Shown: positions 46,356 through 57,129 of the stretch, in pieces
Position numbering within the stretch: position 1 is the stretch's first letter
Layout of the letters: each line of letters starts with the position of its first letter
Assembly: GCA_039720395.1 (NCBI GenBank)
Contig: CM077820.1
Coordinates: 11,098,338 to 11,162,337, forward strand
Direction of reading: 5' to 3'
DNA: 64,000 bases
Source of the DNA: Liquidambar formosana
Taxonomy: Eukaryota > Streptophyta > Magnoliopsida > Saxifragales > Altingiaceae
Translations under genes and position numbers: made by a program
Notes under the pieces: model-generated
What the model saw: the letters and a program-made list of their open reading frames with translations, nothing else
Databases searched by the model: none
What the model was told of the DNA's origin: nothing

Positions 46356-46916
46356 GAGTTCGTAAGAGAGGATTTAGAGGAAGAGAGTTTTCTCTGAGGG
46401 TTGAATGGTTGGGGAAGAGTGTTTAAGCACCTATAATCAAACTCTGATTTTTAAAGAAAAACCGCCCTCACTCAACCCAAGAACAGATCGCAAAAACCAA
46501 TGCACTGTGGGGATCCGATGCGATTTGGGGTCTATAATGGTCTACAACAGCACTGTTGCCTAGATCTCGATATGCGAACTATCGGTCATGCTGCCCCTGT
46601 CGGTGAGAAAGAGTAGGCTTCCGGGTTTAGGCTTTTTTGGAGAGAAAGTGAGAGAAAGTGAGGAGAGAGAGAAAAAAGGTATGTGTGAAAAAGAGAGAGA
46701 GGATTCTGGGTGATTTGATTTATATCATAGAGAGAGAGAGAGAGAGAGAGAGAGATTTCTGGAAAAGAGGATGGGATTACATAAAGGGTAAATCTTATGG
46801 AGTGAGAGAGATTCGTACAAAGAGATAGGGGGAAGAGAGGGAGAGATTTCTTTTGCAAGTGGGTGAGATTGTCTTGTCTCATGCTGGGATAATTTTGTAT
46901 TTTCTCAATTTTAGTG

Positions 46917-46926
46917 TATAAAGAGG
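46917..46926 (-). promoter_or_regulatory. Possible TATA box for the 202-codon ORF
   Basis: On the minus strand CTCTTTATACACT, about 560 bp before the ATG, followed by a (CT)n-rich leader (46732-46755). An intron or long 5' UTR would be needed, so this is tentative. Confidence 0.3.
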
Positions 46927-47039
46927 TCTTACCGACTATTGGGAGTACAACTGCTTGGCCTACCAAATTTATTAGGCTATTGTAGTAGAGGTGATATTTT
47001 TAAGTCCTTTGTTACTATTGGCTCACTTTTGAAGTCACA

Positions 47040-47371
47040 CTTTGTTTACAATGTTTTGTAGGAGTAGATGATTGATGACTTACTAGTTTTTTGTGGTGGA
47101 TGCATGCTCCTAACTTTTCTATTAGTAAAAGGCCTTTTTGGTGTAATGGAGGTAATACTTCTAAGAGTATCCTGTCTTCTTTTTCTATACTTTGTTTTTA
47201 GGTTTTTCTTGATGCAATTTTTCCTCTTTGTCTGATTGTATCTATCATATGGCATGGTAGTATCATTTGGTTAAAAGGCTTCTAAGTCTAGGTTTGCAAT
47301 ATTGTTTTGCAGGGGTAGATGGTTGATGACTCATTAGTTTTTTGGGTGGTGGATGCATGCTCCAAGATCGG
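47040..47371. repeat. Direct repeat of about 75 bp inside CACTA-1
   Basis: 47040-47114 and 47294-47371 share AGATG(A/G)TTGATGACT and GTGGTGGATGCATGCTCC, about 254 bp apart. No gene. Confidence 0.7.
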
Positions 47372-47671
47372 CTTATTTTGTATCTTGGTTTTAGTTTTTT
47401 GGCTTTCTTTATTTTCACTTGAAAAGTTGCATGTAATGATAACTAAAATGTTTAATGACAAATATGTAATAAAATTTTGGATATTTTAATTTATTCAATG
47501 AATGGTGCATGGTTAGGTTTTTGAAGTTTGAGATCAAATGAAATGTAATTAAGTTTTTAAAGTTTGAGATCAAATGAATTGTAGTTTTACAATTTTGATA
47601 ATGGTGTATTTGGTCATTATTTTATATGAACAGGGAATAGGTACAAGAAACCATAAATGAAACCACAAATC

Positions 47672-47703
<32 letters not shown>

Positions 47704-47704
47704 A

Positions 47705-48200
47705 AAAGACAACGTTTACAAATTGTTGTCATAAAAATCTCGAAAAGTTAAGACAACATTTGAGAAATGTTGTTGTTGTATCCACATACGACAACATTTT
47801 GTAAATGTTGTTAATATGCTTAAGTAGTATCTAAGACAACATTTGTAATATGTTGTTAATGTATCTGATCTAAGACAACATTTGTGTAATGTTGTTAAAG
47901 TCAAAGCTAATTACCTACGACAACATTTGCAAATTGTTGTTAATAAGCAAGATAAGACAACATTTTGGAAAATGTTGTTAATGTATGGGATCTAAGACAA
48001 CGTTTTGGGAAATGTTGTCTATAAGGCTATCACAACGTTTTTTTAACGTGGTAATAGTATAGTGACAACATTTTTTTCCCCTTTTCAACAACATTTAAGA
48101 AACGTTGTAAAAATTTCCCATCAACGACAACATGGGCGTTGACAACATTTGTAAAAATGTTGTGGAAAGTTATTAACAACGTTTTAGGAACGTTGTTAAT
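47705..48200. repeat. 3' subterminal repeats of CACTA-1
   Basis: More than a dozen copies of GACAACATTTG / AATGTTGTTAAT words in both orientations, with the same AACGTT/AACATT core as the 5' array. Confidence 0.85.
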
Positions 48201-48527
48201 GACAAATTCTGGTGTAGTGTACCCGACCCGATCTTTAATCTCTTATACCCATACCCGACCCGATACCCGATGGGTATGAAGAATTAAACTCCATCCCCGA
48301 TCCACAGTCTTCTTAGGCCATCCATGCCCGACCCGCCCATACCTGACCACCCTATTGTGAGGATTTTTTTTCCCCAAATTCCATTTTTTTGCTACTTACA
48401 CCTATTACATGTTATTCATATAATCATATACCAAGCTTATAAATGTTTTTAGCACCTAATATGATATTGTTCAAATAAGATCATACCTAATATGATCACA
48501 CAAATATTATACACAAACATAAGGATT

Positions 48528-48587
<60 letters not shown>

Positions 48588-48903
48588 GAGTCTTCTAATG
48601 GACTCCATAAGTCTATACCAAGATAGGTTTTAAATATTCATAAAACCATACATAAATTCCAAACATAGGACATTAAAATATATATATATATATATATATA
48701 TTATTGTAAAAATATCGGGTCGGGTCGGGTCTCGGGTATTTTCTTGTTGGGATCCATGCCCGACCCGTACCCGAATTTTTTTAAAGAATCTATACCCATA
48801 CCCGACCCGATACCCGAAAAATAAAAAAAATACCCGCCCATTCGGGTATGGATCGAGTCGGGACCCTATGGATCGGGGCGAAATTGCCATCCCTACTCTC
48901 AAA

Positions 48904-49440
48904 GTACCTAAAGAGATGACACTTACCTTTCATTAATCAATGCCCTACAACCCTTGATTAATACCTCCAATTCTTTATTCGTAGCTGTCGGTTTCTTTTT
49001 TTCTTTTTCTTTTTTGGGCATGAGAAGGTTCCAAAACACTTGCGCATCTAACTAATTCACTAATTACATGTAATCCTCTTGCCCCACGTAGGTATATATA
49101 AATGCCAAGTAAGTATAAACTTACAGCATAAAATTCATGTGATGGCCTTGAAAGAAAATGGCAACAATTAAACCTAAAACCTTTTTACTTGGCACAAGGG
49201 CTCAAAGACCACTCAGGCGAACCCACGTGGTTGATGATGGTGTACGTGAAACTTGTTTACATTTGACTAAAACTATTGCTTCCTTTGTATAATCACCGAC
49301 ATTTGTCTCAAATTTTGAGCTATGTTTGAGACATCATTTGGGGGAGTTAGACCAACAACTACTTGGAATTTCGTAAGACTGATGGGTCAAATATTCACGT
49401 GTACAGTGAAAATAGGACAGCTTACAAGCTAATGCATATT
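48904..49440. repeat. 3' flank module 4 (right part), without a gene
   Basis: Together with 41060-41160 this forms one module interrupted by the hAT element: AGAGATGACACTTACC, TTAATCAATGCCCTACAACC, CAAATTTTGAGCTATG, TTAGACCAACAACTACTTGG. No PMEI gene lies directly before it. Confidence 0.7.
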
Positions 49441-49444
49441 TTAA

Positions 49445-49727
49445 GGCTCAGTTTGGGTGCCAACTCAATTAAACAATTTAACAAATCTTACATAGTATTA
49501 GAAACACAAATTTATCATCTTGAATTTGAATATTTTAAAAAATTGACTCTATAGTTAAAGTTATAACATCAATTCTTAGAAATTCATGAAACACTAACTG
49601 AATTTCTCACTCTTATTTGTGATGACGACCATCATTTTCTTTAAGTCGTCGATAGATTTTTGTATTCAATATTATATAAAATTTGGTAAATTATTTAATT
49701 TTGAATCGGAGAAACAAACAAGCCCCT
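49445..49727. mobile_element. MITE family C copy
   Basis: Ends GGCTCAGTTTGGGTGCCAAC and (inverted) GGGGCTTGTTTGTTTCTCC, with family words inside (CTTGAATTTGAA, ATTCATGAAACA). Confidence 0.65.
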
Positions 49728-49922
49728 AAATGAATACAGAAGGTGTGGTAAAGACAACATAACACCCTCCCCCCACATCATTTTCTTTAAGTCGTCGATA
49801 GATTTTTGTATTCAATATTATATAAAATTTGTTAAATTATTTAATTTCGAATCGGAGAAACAAACAAGCCCCTAAATGAATACAGAAGGTGCAGTAAAGA
49901 CAACATAACACCCCCCCCCCCC
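49631..49922. repeat. 146-bp tandem duplication spanning a MITE end
   Basis: Units 49631-49776 and 49777-49922 begin ATCATTTTCTTTAAGTCGTC and differ at only a few bases. The duplicated piece includes the right end of the MITE and its flank, so it happened after the MITE inserted. Confidence 0.9.
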
Positions 49923-50249
49923 CACCCCAAAAAAAAAAAAAAAAAAAAAATGAAACAACGTAGTAGCCACATACAACTTGAGCTGCATTGTTGATCATCC
50001 CTATCTCTTTGAGAACACGTTTCTCTAAATTGTTATCAACCCTATCTCTTTGAAAACACGTACGTACGTTTCCTTTCAACAACTTGAGTTGCCATATGGG
50101 TCGGCAACTCAAGTTGGGTGGTGATGTACTTAAAATAATAAGTCAAGGTGGGTGGTGATGTACTTAAAATAATAATAATAATAATAATAAATCGCAATTG
50201 AACAAGAAAAAAATGAAATTTTAAAATTTTAAAATAAAATAAAATCTAA
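49923..50249. other. Spacer with partial promoter-block copy
   Basis: A-run, then about 49975-50100 resembling the duplicated 5' block (GCATTGTTGATCATCCC, TCTTTGAGAACACG), then ATA repeats. No gene. Confidence 0.5.
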
Positions 50250-52580
50250 TAAGATAACAACAATTGCAGCTGATGCAAGTATGTAACCATCAGCAACTGT
50301 CCAAGTTCACAGCCATCGGTTGTTTTCTGGTCCAATCACTAGCCTAGCTGGCAAGTGGCCAACTGGGAGTACCAACTTGGCCATGGGTTGCTATCTTTGA
50401 CCTTTTAAACCACATGCAACACACATGCATTGCAGCTAAATCACCTACTTCTAATTCAGATCCATTGCACTGTTGATCCCACCCCATTGAGAACACCTTT
50501 CTTTTCACTGTTATATATGATCCCCATCTCTTTAAGAACATGTTTCCTTTCACCCACTTGAGTTCCACCATTTGAGTAGCATCTTGGGGCCACATGAATT
50601 ATTCTCTAAGGTACACTAACAACTTGTTGGAGATTTTTTCTTAGGTTCATTAAAAAAAAAATATCATCTACAGTTACCAAATGGATCCCTAGTCCTTTTC
50701 AATACAAAGGGGTTTGTTTTAATGCGCCGTTAATGAATGTTTTAGAAGTACTTCTGACAGAAGTCTGAAGGAACCCTACAGGTTTAAATTAGCATTTTAC
50801 ACAAGTACGAAGGAATCCTGTGGGTTCTCGAGTCATATGTAAATTTTAGGAGGTATGGACCTATTGAGCAATGCTATATATTAGCTACTTAGAGCTTAGG
50901 GGAATTTAGTTGAGAAAAAATCATGGAGCAGAGAACTGATTTAGGTTGAGGGGGAAAATGGCAAGTCATTCATTTGACCAGTGGTTCTCAAAACACTTTA
51001 ATAGAAAAATAGCACATCTATATCAAAAATAGTAACCACCAACTTACTTGATTTGGTGTCATTTAATTTAAACTTCTAAGACATAAACACATCTTTCATG
51101 GAAGTTAAAGCCCATGAATTGTCCTACAAATTATCAATAACCACTAAAATTAGCACGCCATTTAAGAAGAGGTCCATACCTTTTTATTTAATATTTTTGG
51201 GGGTCACATCTAGCACTGCCTTATCAATAATAGTGAGCACAGAAGTGTCCTAGAAATTATTGATACCAACTTTAAAACAGGAACAGTTATTTTCATGTAT
51301 TTTGGGACCCCCTGAATTGTCCTATATATTATTGATAAACACAAAAATTGGCAAATCATTTGAGCACTGATTCTCAAATTAATTTTGTGTAATATAGCCA
51401 CTGCTCTATAAAAAATAGTGACTACTAGTAGCCTCATTTAAAAGGACAATACTTGACTCTTTACAGTGGAGGAGCAACTCCTCCTCTCTCCCAATCATAT
51501 TACATCACGTGTAATAGTTAATTTTAAAAATATAGATATGTGGATACACATACGTAGACACGTGAATACATATATATAAACACATAATCATTTTTATTTA
51601 AACACATAAACATATATCTATGGATACATATATGCATGTCTATAATAACATAATATAGGAATACATGTATATAATCAATTCTCATTTGTTTGTTATACAT
51701 GTGACATAAATATGAGTGGGAGGGAAGAGCAATTGCTCTCTACTATGAGGAACCAAGTATTATCCCTATTTAAAATATCTCCATTTCAACTTCAAGACAA
51801 ACAGATCTTTCATCTATTCTTAGCCCCAGGTGAGTTGTCCTATTAAATGTTGATTAACTTCTAAAACTCGCATGTCATTTCAGCTATGGTTCTCATTTTT
51901 TTTTTTTTTTTTGTTAATTTCTCTTTTTCCCCTTTCAAATACATCAGTACTCTATCGAAAAAAGCAAGCACCCACTTGCCCTCAGTTTAGATTAATATCT
52001 CCATTTCAACTTTAGGACAAGAAGATGCTATATATGTCGGATGTAAAGCGTGTGTGAATAATGTATCTCATGTCTAAGCTCAAATTCAGGACATCCATTT
52101 TCATCCCATTAGCCCACTAAGCTATCTTGCCGATAGCAAAAATAAAAAACATAACAGTAAAGATAAACAAAATAAGGACAAAACCACGTCTAAAAAAATA
52201 GTGGCCACTTCCTATCCTCATTTTTTTAAAAAAAAAAAATTTATTATTATTATTTTTATGGTTTGACAGTTAAAATGTTCGGGTCAGCTTGCGTGTGTCT
52301 CGACTAAATCTCTTTCCGGACGATCTTAAAGGCGTACCTTATTACATCGGCCTAGTGCATATAAGAATTAATTCCTGAAATGCTTCCAAAGGAATCGAAT
52401 TCAAGCTGATAGAATAGATGGGCTCTCCTCCTACCAACTGAACTAACTCCCTTGGTTCTCCCTAGCCTCATTTGAAAGATCTCTATTTAAACTCAGGGAG
52501 AAAAGTCACATCTTTTATCCACTCTGGCCGACATGATTCATCCTTCTAACTACTGCCAAAATGATCAATCTGATTTTATG
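50250..52580. repeat. Duplicated 5' block upstream of PMEI-6
   Basis: Counterpart of 31395-33300 in the same order (ACAACAATTGCAGCTGATG, ACCAACTTGGCCATGGG, CATTGCACTGTTGATCCC, GACAAACAGATCTTTCAT, CTCTGGCCGACATGATT). It contains a later SINE insertion and some extra local sequence (51460-51770). Confidence 0.75.
52224..52460 (-). mobile_element. tRNA-derived SINE inserted in the PMEI-6 upstream block
   Basis: On the minus strand: A-box-like GTTAGTTCAGTTGGTAGGAG, B-box-like GAATTCGATTCCTTTGG, T/A-rich 3' end at the left. It is flanked by CCTATCCTCATTT (52211-52223) and CCTAGCCTCATTT (52461-52473), a 13-bp duplication with one change. The homologous block at 33 kb lacks it. Confidence 0.8.
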
Positions 52581-52589
52581 TTTTTTCCC

Positions 52590-52598
52590 CTATAAATT
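52590..52598 (+). promoter_or_regulatory. TATA box of PMEI-6
   Basis: CTATAAATT, about 70 bp before the ATG, then the shared leader (GGAAACCTTCCCTCCCACTT) and a (GA)n run touching the ATG. Confidence 0.8.
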
Positions 52599-52661
52599 GG
52601 AAACCTTCCCTCCCACTTCCATCACTCCAATAGCTTCACAATCAAAGAGAGAGAGAGAGAG

Positions 52662-53267
52662 ATGGAAGGCTCATGTTCTAACAACCTTTTTATAGCTCTT
52701 CTGATTCTACTTGCCATCAGTTCCCACATAAAATCAAGCTCGGCCGCAGCACACACTGCTGCAAGCACAAGCGCCGAGTTTATAAGATCATCCTGCAGTG
52801 CTACAACTTATCCGAAACTTTGCATTAGCTCCCTATCTACCCATGCAAGTGTTATCCAAAACAATCCTAAGCTTCTAGCCAGCACTGCCCTCTCTGTGAC
52901 CCTTTCAACAGCTCGATCCACTTCAACCATGATGCTTAAGCTATCACAAAGTCATGGATTGAAGCCTAAAGAGGTCGCTGCCATGCATGATTGTGTCGAG
53001 GAGATTAGTGACTCAGTAGACGAGCTTCAAAGATCTCTAGGTGAGATGAATAATTTCAAAGGCTCTAATTTTCAGCTCATGATAAATGACATACAAACTT
53101 GGGTTAGTGGTGCATTGACCGATGAGGACACGTGCGCCGACGGGTTCACTGGTAATGCCATGAATGGGAATGTGAAGAACGTGGTGAGAGGACGGATTGT
53201 GAACATTGCCCATTTGACTAGCAATGCTCTGGCTTTGATCAATAACTATGCTTCTCTTCTTAGTTAG
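52662..53267 (+). CDS. Pectin methylesterase inhibitor-like protein, 21 kDa subgroup (PMEI-6)
   Basis: The product has 201 residues, very close to PMEI-4 and PMEI-5. The signal peptide spans about 8-29 (LFIALLILLAIS core). The inhibitor domain has C45, C54, C111 and C158; C5 is outside the mature part. Conserved stretches are INDIQTWVSGALTDEDTC and HLTSNALALINNYASL. Note G150 where every other copy has alanine. No introns. The start is fixed by the TATA spacing and the (GA)n leader shared with PMEI-4. It is separated from PMEI-5 by about 15 kb, half of it the hAT/CACTA nest, and carries its own duplicated promoter block. Expected apoplastic pectin methylesterase inhibitor; invertase inhibition is less likely. 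Confidence 0.95.
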   Translation: MEGSCSNNLFIALLILLAISSHIKSSSAAAHTAASTSAEFIRSSCSATTYPKLCISSLSTHASVIQNNPKLLASTALSVTLSTARSTSTMMLKLSQSHGLKPKEVAAMHDCVEEISDSVDELQRSLGEMNNFKGSNFQLMINDIQTWVSGALTDEDTCADGFTGNAMNGNVKNVVRGRIVNIAHLTSNALALINNYASLLS

Positions 53268-53417
53268 AATGACGAATATTTAGGAGACTCCATCTACTTC
53301 TATCCTATGTCGTTCTGTAGTAAGAATCTTAAATTGTGGCAGTAAATTTTTCCTTTTTCTTTTTCTTTTTCTTTTTTTTTTTTGGGGGGGAGGGTGTTGC
53401 TCAGATAATAAGTAGTC

Positions 53418-53449
<32 letters not shown>

Positions 53450-53454
<5 letters not shown>

Positions 53455-53945
53455 ATCTAGACACTAGTAGGCACACAAGAAGTCTATTTAGAAAGAAATC
53501 GAAGATGGGCAATTCAGATCCATATCAGCTAGATGAACTGCAGATGAGTTCGCTTCTCTCAATGAGAGAGATGATACTCCCATCTTTTGTTAATCAATGC
53601 CCTACAGTCCTTGAAGAACACCACCGATCTGTGTCATGTGGGATTATTAAGAGGTTAACAATCTTATTTGTTGTATTCTATATTTGTATTAGTGAAAGTT
53701 GTCTGTCTTTGTTTCTGATTTTTTGGGTACATGTGGAATGTGCAGTAGTTTATGCCTTATGGTGTGAAACTTATTTTATATATATCGCAAGTTGTATATA
53801 CTATTGTAGAATTAGGCAGAGCTATCGTTTCCTTTGTATAATCTCTTACATTTTCCTCAAATTTGGAGCCAGAGCTAAGACATCGTTTGGGGTAGTGTAG
53901 ACCAGCAAAAGAGTGGACGTACTTGACCAGATCCACTTCCCAAAG
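53450..53945. repeat. 3' flank module 5 (after PMEI-6)
   Basis: Landmarks in order: CACAAGAAGTCTATTTAGA, CGCTTCTCTCAATGAGAGAG, CATCTTTTGTTAATCAATGC, GTGAAAGTTGTCTGTCTTTG, CAAATTTGGAGCCA, TGTAGACCAGCAA. A 131-codon frame at 53505-53900 crosses it but is not conserved in the other modules, so it is not called. Confidence 0.7.
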
Positions 53946-55117
53946 TATCCAAATTGTAACACCCTGTAATTTTTAAATAAGGTATTCAGGGTTTAATCAA
54001 TGGTTAACATAGTTAATCCCATGATTGGTTGGATGACCACATGATTGAATAATGTATGTGATGATGATGTATGTATTTTGATGCTTGTTTTTGTGCATCG
54101 AGTATCTTTCGGGTGCGTTTAGCCTTATTTGCAACTTAAGGTTTAAGCTACTGAAATTTGGCTAAGTGTTGAGGGGAAAAGTGAATTTTTGTAAAACTTC
54201 GTTTTTCAAGATAATTTTTTACGATAATGGGAGTTTATAATATTATAAGATATTGGTGATTTTATGGGATTTTAGTGGCATGTTTGGATTGGGTTCCACA
54301 CATGTTTGTTTTAAGAAAATCTGTCGAGAGATAGATTTTGTACTAAAACTGGAAAATGAAATTTTCATATATTGGGAATTTGATTTTTCTGATATTTTAT
54401 TTGAATTCAAATGAGAGGTTATTTGCTTATTTTCATTAAATAACTTAAAGTAAAATTACTTAAATGTTTTTTATGAAAATAAGACTTATGTCTGTGATGA
54501 TGGAGAGTTGCTTGACTAACTGTCTATTTTCAGCTGTCTGTGTATTTCAGATAGTTGAAACATGTTTCAGCCGTCTAAAAGACAATTTTTGTCACGACCC
54601 AAAGTAATTAAGCCATGATCAATAATAATAAATCCTTTGATAAAACGTGGATGACACGAGTTCAAATCCTCAATTATTTTAAAATATTTTCGGCATGACC
54701 CATCCGTAGATAGGACATACTATCGTGAAAACCTTTTATAAAAATCCACACATAAAAATTTCCTGTCATCCATGAAAGTGGTATCATCTCATGCATCGCA
54801 TTCCACGTATATACAACATTAAATAATTACAATTACAACCCCGATTAAATTTATATTTACACTTCTGATTTAAATTACATATTCCTTCTCATGAAAAATA
54901 CATTCCTAATTAACATAATGAAATTTCCATTAAGAACAACTTCCGCCCAAGATAGCCAAACCAATCCCTGGATTATCTGAAAAACATTTAAAATAATAGA
55001 CGTGAGTCCGACGACTCAGTAGATACAATTTGACATAGTAAACTAAAGCAATGATATAAATAAAATCCATTATATCATTTAAAGCAAAATATCACTACAA
55101 GAAAATGAGTCATCCAC

Positions 55118-55285
55118 GACGTCATATCTACGGCGTGCACATGTGGCAAGCCGTAGATGAGGTGCATTAACGGCATACTACATATGTACGCCGTTGATAA
55201 GATACACATTACACATTTAACGGCATGCGGTATAAGAACGCCGTAAATAACGTTTTCTACGGCGTTCCCTGCACGCCGTGAATAA
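55118..55285. repeat. 5' subterminal repeats of CACTA-2
   Basis: Repeated words around ACGGCGT/ACGCCGT in both orientations. The motif differs entirely from that of CACTA-1. Confidence 0.8.
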
Positions 55286-55509
55286 CTTAGGACCCACATT
55301 GCGAAAATTTTTGGCGGGTTTGTTTCCCTCTTCCTTCGTAGTTATAATTTTCCTTTCTTTTTTTTCTTTTGGTTTCTTTACTGGAAGCTTTTGTTTTGTG
55401 ACTGAGCTTTCTAGAAAAACCTTCAAAACCAAGGGTTTTGACCCAATCTGAGTTCCCCAGATCTGTTACCCTCCTTCCACAAACTGATACCTGGGCTTGA
55501 CCCGCGGCT

Positions 55510-55672
55510 GAGCCATGGGATTTGGAGAAACACCCACGGCTGATTCCCCAAATCAAAACCCTCCTTCTCCACGCATCGACTGAGTGAACGATGGTTGAGC
55601 CAAGGGTTTCGGAGAAGCACCCACGGCTGATATCTCCAAATCGAAGCCCCCCATTCCTCACGCATCGATTGA
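55510..55672. repeat. 88-bp direct repeat in the leader of CACTA-2
   Basis: Two units share GGAGAA(A/G)CACCCACGGCTGAT, CCAAATC and CACGCATCGA(C/T)TGA. The overlapping minus-strand frames are by-products of the repeat. Confidence 0.7.
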
Positions 55673-56206
55673 GCTTCACCCACGGCTAGTTATCTCTCTC
55701 CACAACACCATGGCTGATATGGAGTGAGGGTTTGAGAAGGATTGAGGGTTTCAAGCTTTTTTTCTTTCCTTCTCTTCAGGTATTTCTCTTCGCCTTAATG
55801 TTTTCTTCTTTCAATTTTCAATTTTTTGCATAGAATCCCCTTCCCCCAACCCCCATTTTTTGTGTCTTTTTTTAGCATCCTTTCAAAAACCCTAAGTTTC
55901 TTTGTCAGATTCCCCTCACACTCCCTCTTTGTAATTTTTTCTTATCCAATTTTATTGTAAAGTGTAGAAACAAAACAGATTTTGGATCTATGTGGGTTTA
56001 GGCTCTGTTTTTTATTTTTTTTATTTTATTTTTTAGCATCCTTTCAAGAACAGAGTTAGTGTCTTAGTTGGTTTTTTTTTCCCCCTGTTTATGTCTTAGT
56101 TGGGTTTTCCTTGGACTGAGGTTTTGCTGTGTTTATGTGATGCTTTGTGTATATTTTCTATTTAAGGGGAAGTTTTCCCTCTGATATGGATCTAAAATAA
56201 AAAATA

Positions 56207-56628
56207 CAAGGCTTGAAAGTAGGGTTCAACGCAAAGACATGCCCCCAGGCTGAGGCCGTAGTGAAGAAAATAATAGTTCCAATCATCGCAATAGCACCTA
56301 GCCTTGCTGCCCCTTTGCTGAGATTGCATTTTCATGATTGTTTTGTTAGGGTACGTTGATTCACATTTTTGTAATGCATGCTTGGTAGAATGTAGCTAAT
56401 TTTTTTCTAGAGAAGTTTTAGCTAAATGAGGTATGTCTGCAGGGTTGTGATGGTTCAGTGCTGTTGAACTCTTTAACACATCAGGCTGAAAAAGATGCAA
56501 CTCCAAATCAGAGCCTCAGAGGATTCGAAGTGATCGATAGAGTGAAGACTACATTGGAAAAAGCCTCTCCTGGAGTGGCTTCATGTGCCGACATCTTAGC
56601 GCTAGTAGATAGGGATATGGTGACTGCG
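56207..56628 (+). pseudogene. Class III peroxidase gene fragment (two exons) captured by CACTA-2
   Basis: Exon piece 56207-56350 reads QGLKVGFNAKTCPQAEAVVK, then APLLRLHFHDCFVR, then GT at 56351. A 92-bp intron ends in CTGCAG. Exon 56443-56628 reads [24 protein letters not shown] and [20 protein letters not shown], ending before GT. These are the N-terminal part of the mature protein, the distal catalytic Arg and His (LRLHFHDCF), the GCDGS calcium-binding segment and the SCADI(L) motif of plant class III peroxidases. Both exons are in frame with intact splice sites. Missing: the start codon and signal peptide (a stop lies just before exon 1) and the exons carrying the proximal heme His. About 110 of the usual 320 residues remain. 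It cannot encode a working peroxidase; it may be transcribed as transposon cargo. Confidence 0.9.
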
Positions 56629-57129
56629 GTAACAAATCTCGTTGCATATAATGTTCCTTTTATGGATTAAATTTTATTTATTTATTAAAGCTTATATAAA
56701 ATTCATCGATCCTTCTCAGATAAAGGGACCATCCTAGCAAGTTATAGAGAGTGAGAACAGATATAAAAGAAAACAAAACAAAGGGTAAATTTTGTTTAAA
56801 GCCAGTGAGCTAGAAGAGAGGAGAAAAGAACAATAAACATGCACTGTTTAGTAAATTTTGTTGCTCTGTTTTTTATTTTTGTTTTTTAAAAAAAAAATTA
56901 AAAGGGAGACCCCTTTTGAAAAATGGAATGCTTCTATTTATTACCAGCTATTTAATAAGTGTTTTTTATCGGTTTCTATGTGAAGGTGAAGAACAATTGG
57001 TTTCATTAAGGAGGCTTGAACCCCTTTTTGCCTTGACCATGTCTTGGTAAGCTTCTTCTTACTCAAACATACTTTTTAAAATCATTTCATAGCAGAAAAC
57101 TTGTGACGAGGAAATTATTCTCTTTATAA

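Larger units (their letters stand above)
41210..48219. mobile_element. CACTA (En/Spm-type) element 1, non-autonomous, 7.0 kb
   Basis: Ends CACTACACCAAAAATGG and (inverted) CACTACACCAGAATTTG, flanked by the 3-bp duplication TAC (41207-41209, 48220-48222). Subterminal arrays of short AACAACGTTT / AAACGTTGTT words fill about 41230-41600 and 47705-48200. No TNP2-like transposase frame is visible, so it depends on a helper. It carries a 202-codon ORF, exon-like pieces and a MITE. Confidence 0.93.
41161..48895. mobile_element. hAT-type non-autonomous element, split by a CACTA element
   Basis: Inverted ends TAGGGATGGCAAT at 41161 and ATTGCCATCCCTA ending at 48895, flanked by a perfect 8-bp duplication CTCTCAAA (41153-41160, 48896-48903). 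Without the nested CACTA element its own length is about 722 bp. It contains many CCCGACCCG/CGGGTCGGGT words near both ends and long TA repeats (48530-48586, 48679-48701). It encodes no transposase. It sits inside 3' flank module 4, whose other copies show the uninterrupted site. Confidence 0.93.

Noticed and set aside
46586..46966. 126-codon frame upstream of the CACTA-1 ORF
   Set aside because: It is dominated by Ser-Leu repeats from a (GA)n tract that looks like a leader.
41230..48200. CRISPR-like or satellite array suggested by many short repeats
   Set aside because: Repeats are in both orientations, lie just inside CACTA termini and are irregularly spaced, as expected for subterminal transposase sites.
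41700..48200. TNP2-type transposase in CACTA-1
   Set aside because: No long frame or recognisable transposase motif was found on either strand; the element is judged non-autonomous.
53505..53900. 131-codon frame in 3' flank module 5
   Set aside because: The frame is broken in the four other modules, so there is no sign of coding constraint.
55287..55683. Frames of 130 and 86 codons near the left end of CACTA-2
   Set aside because: They arise from an 88-bp direct repeat read on the minus strand; no family recognised.
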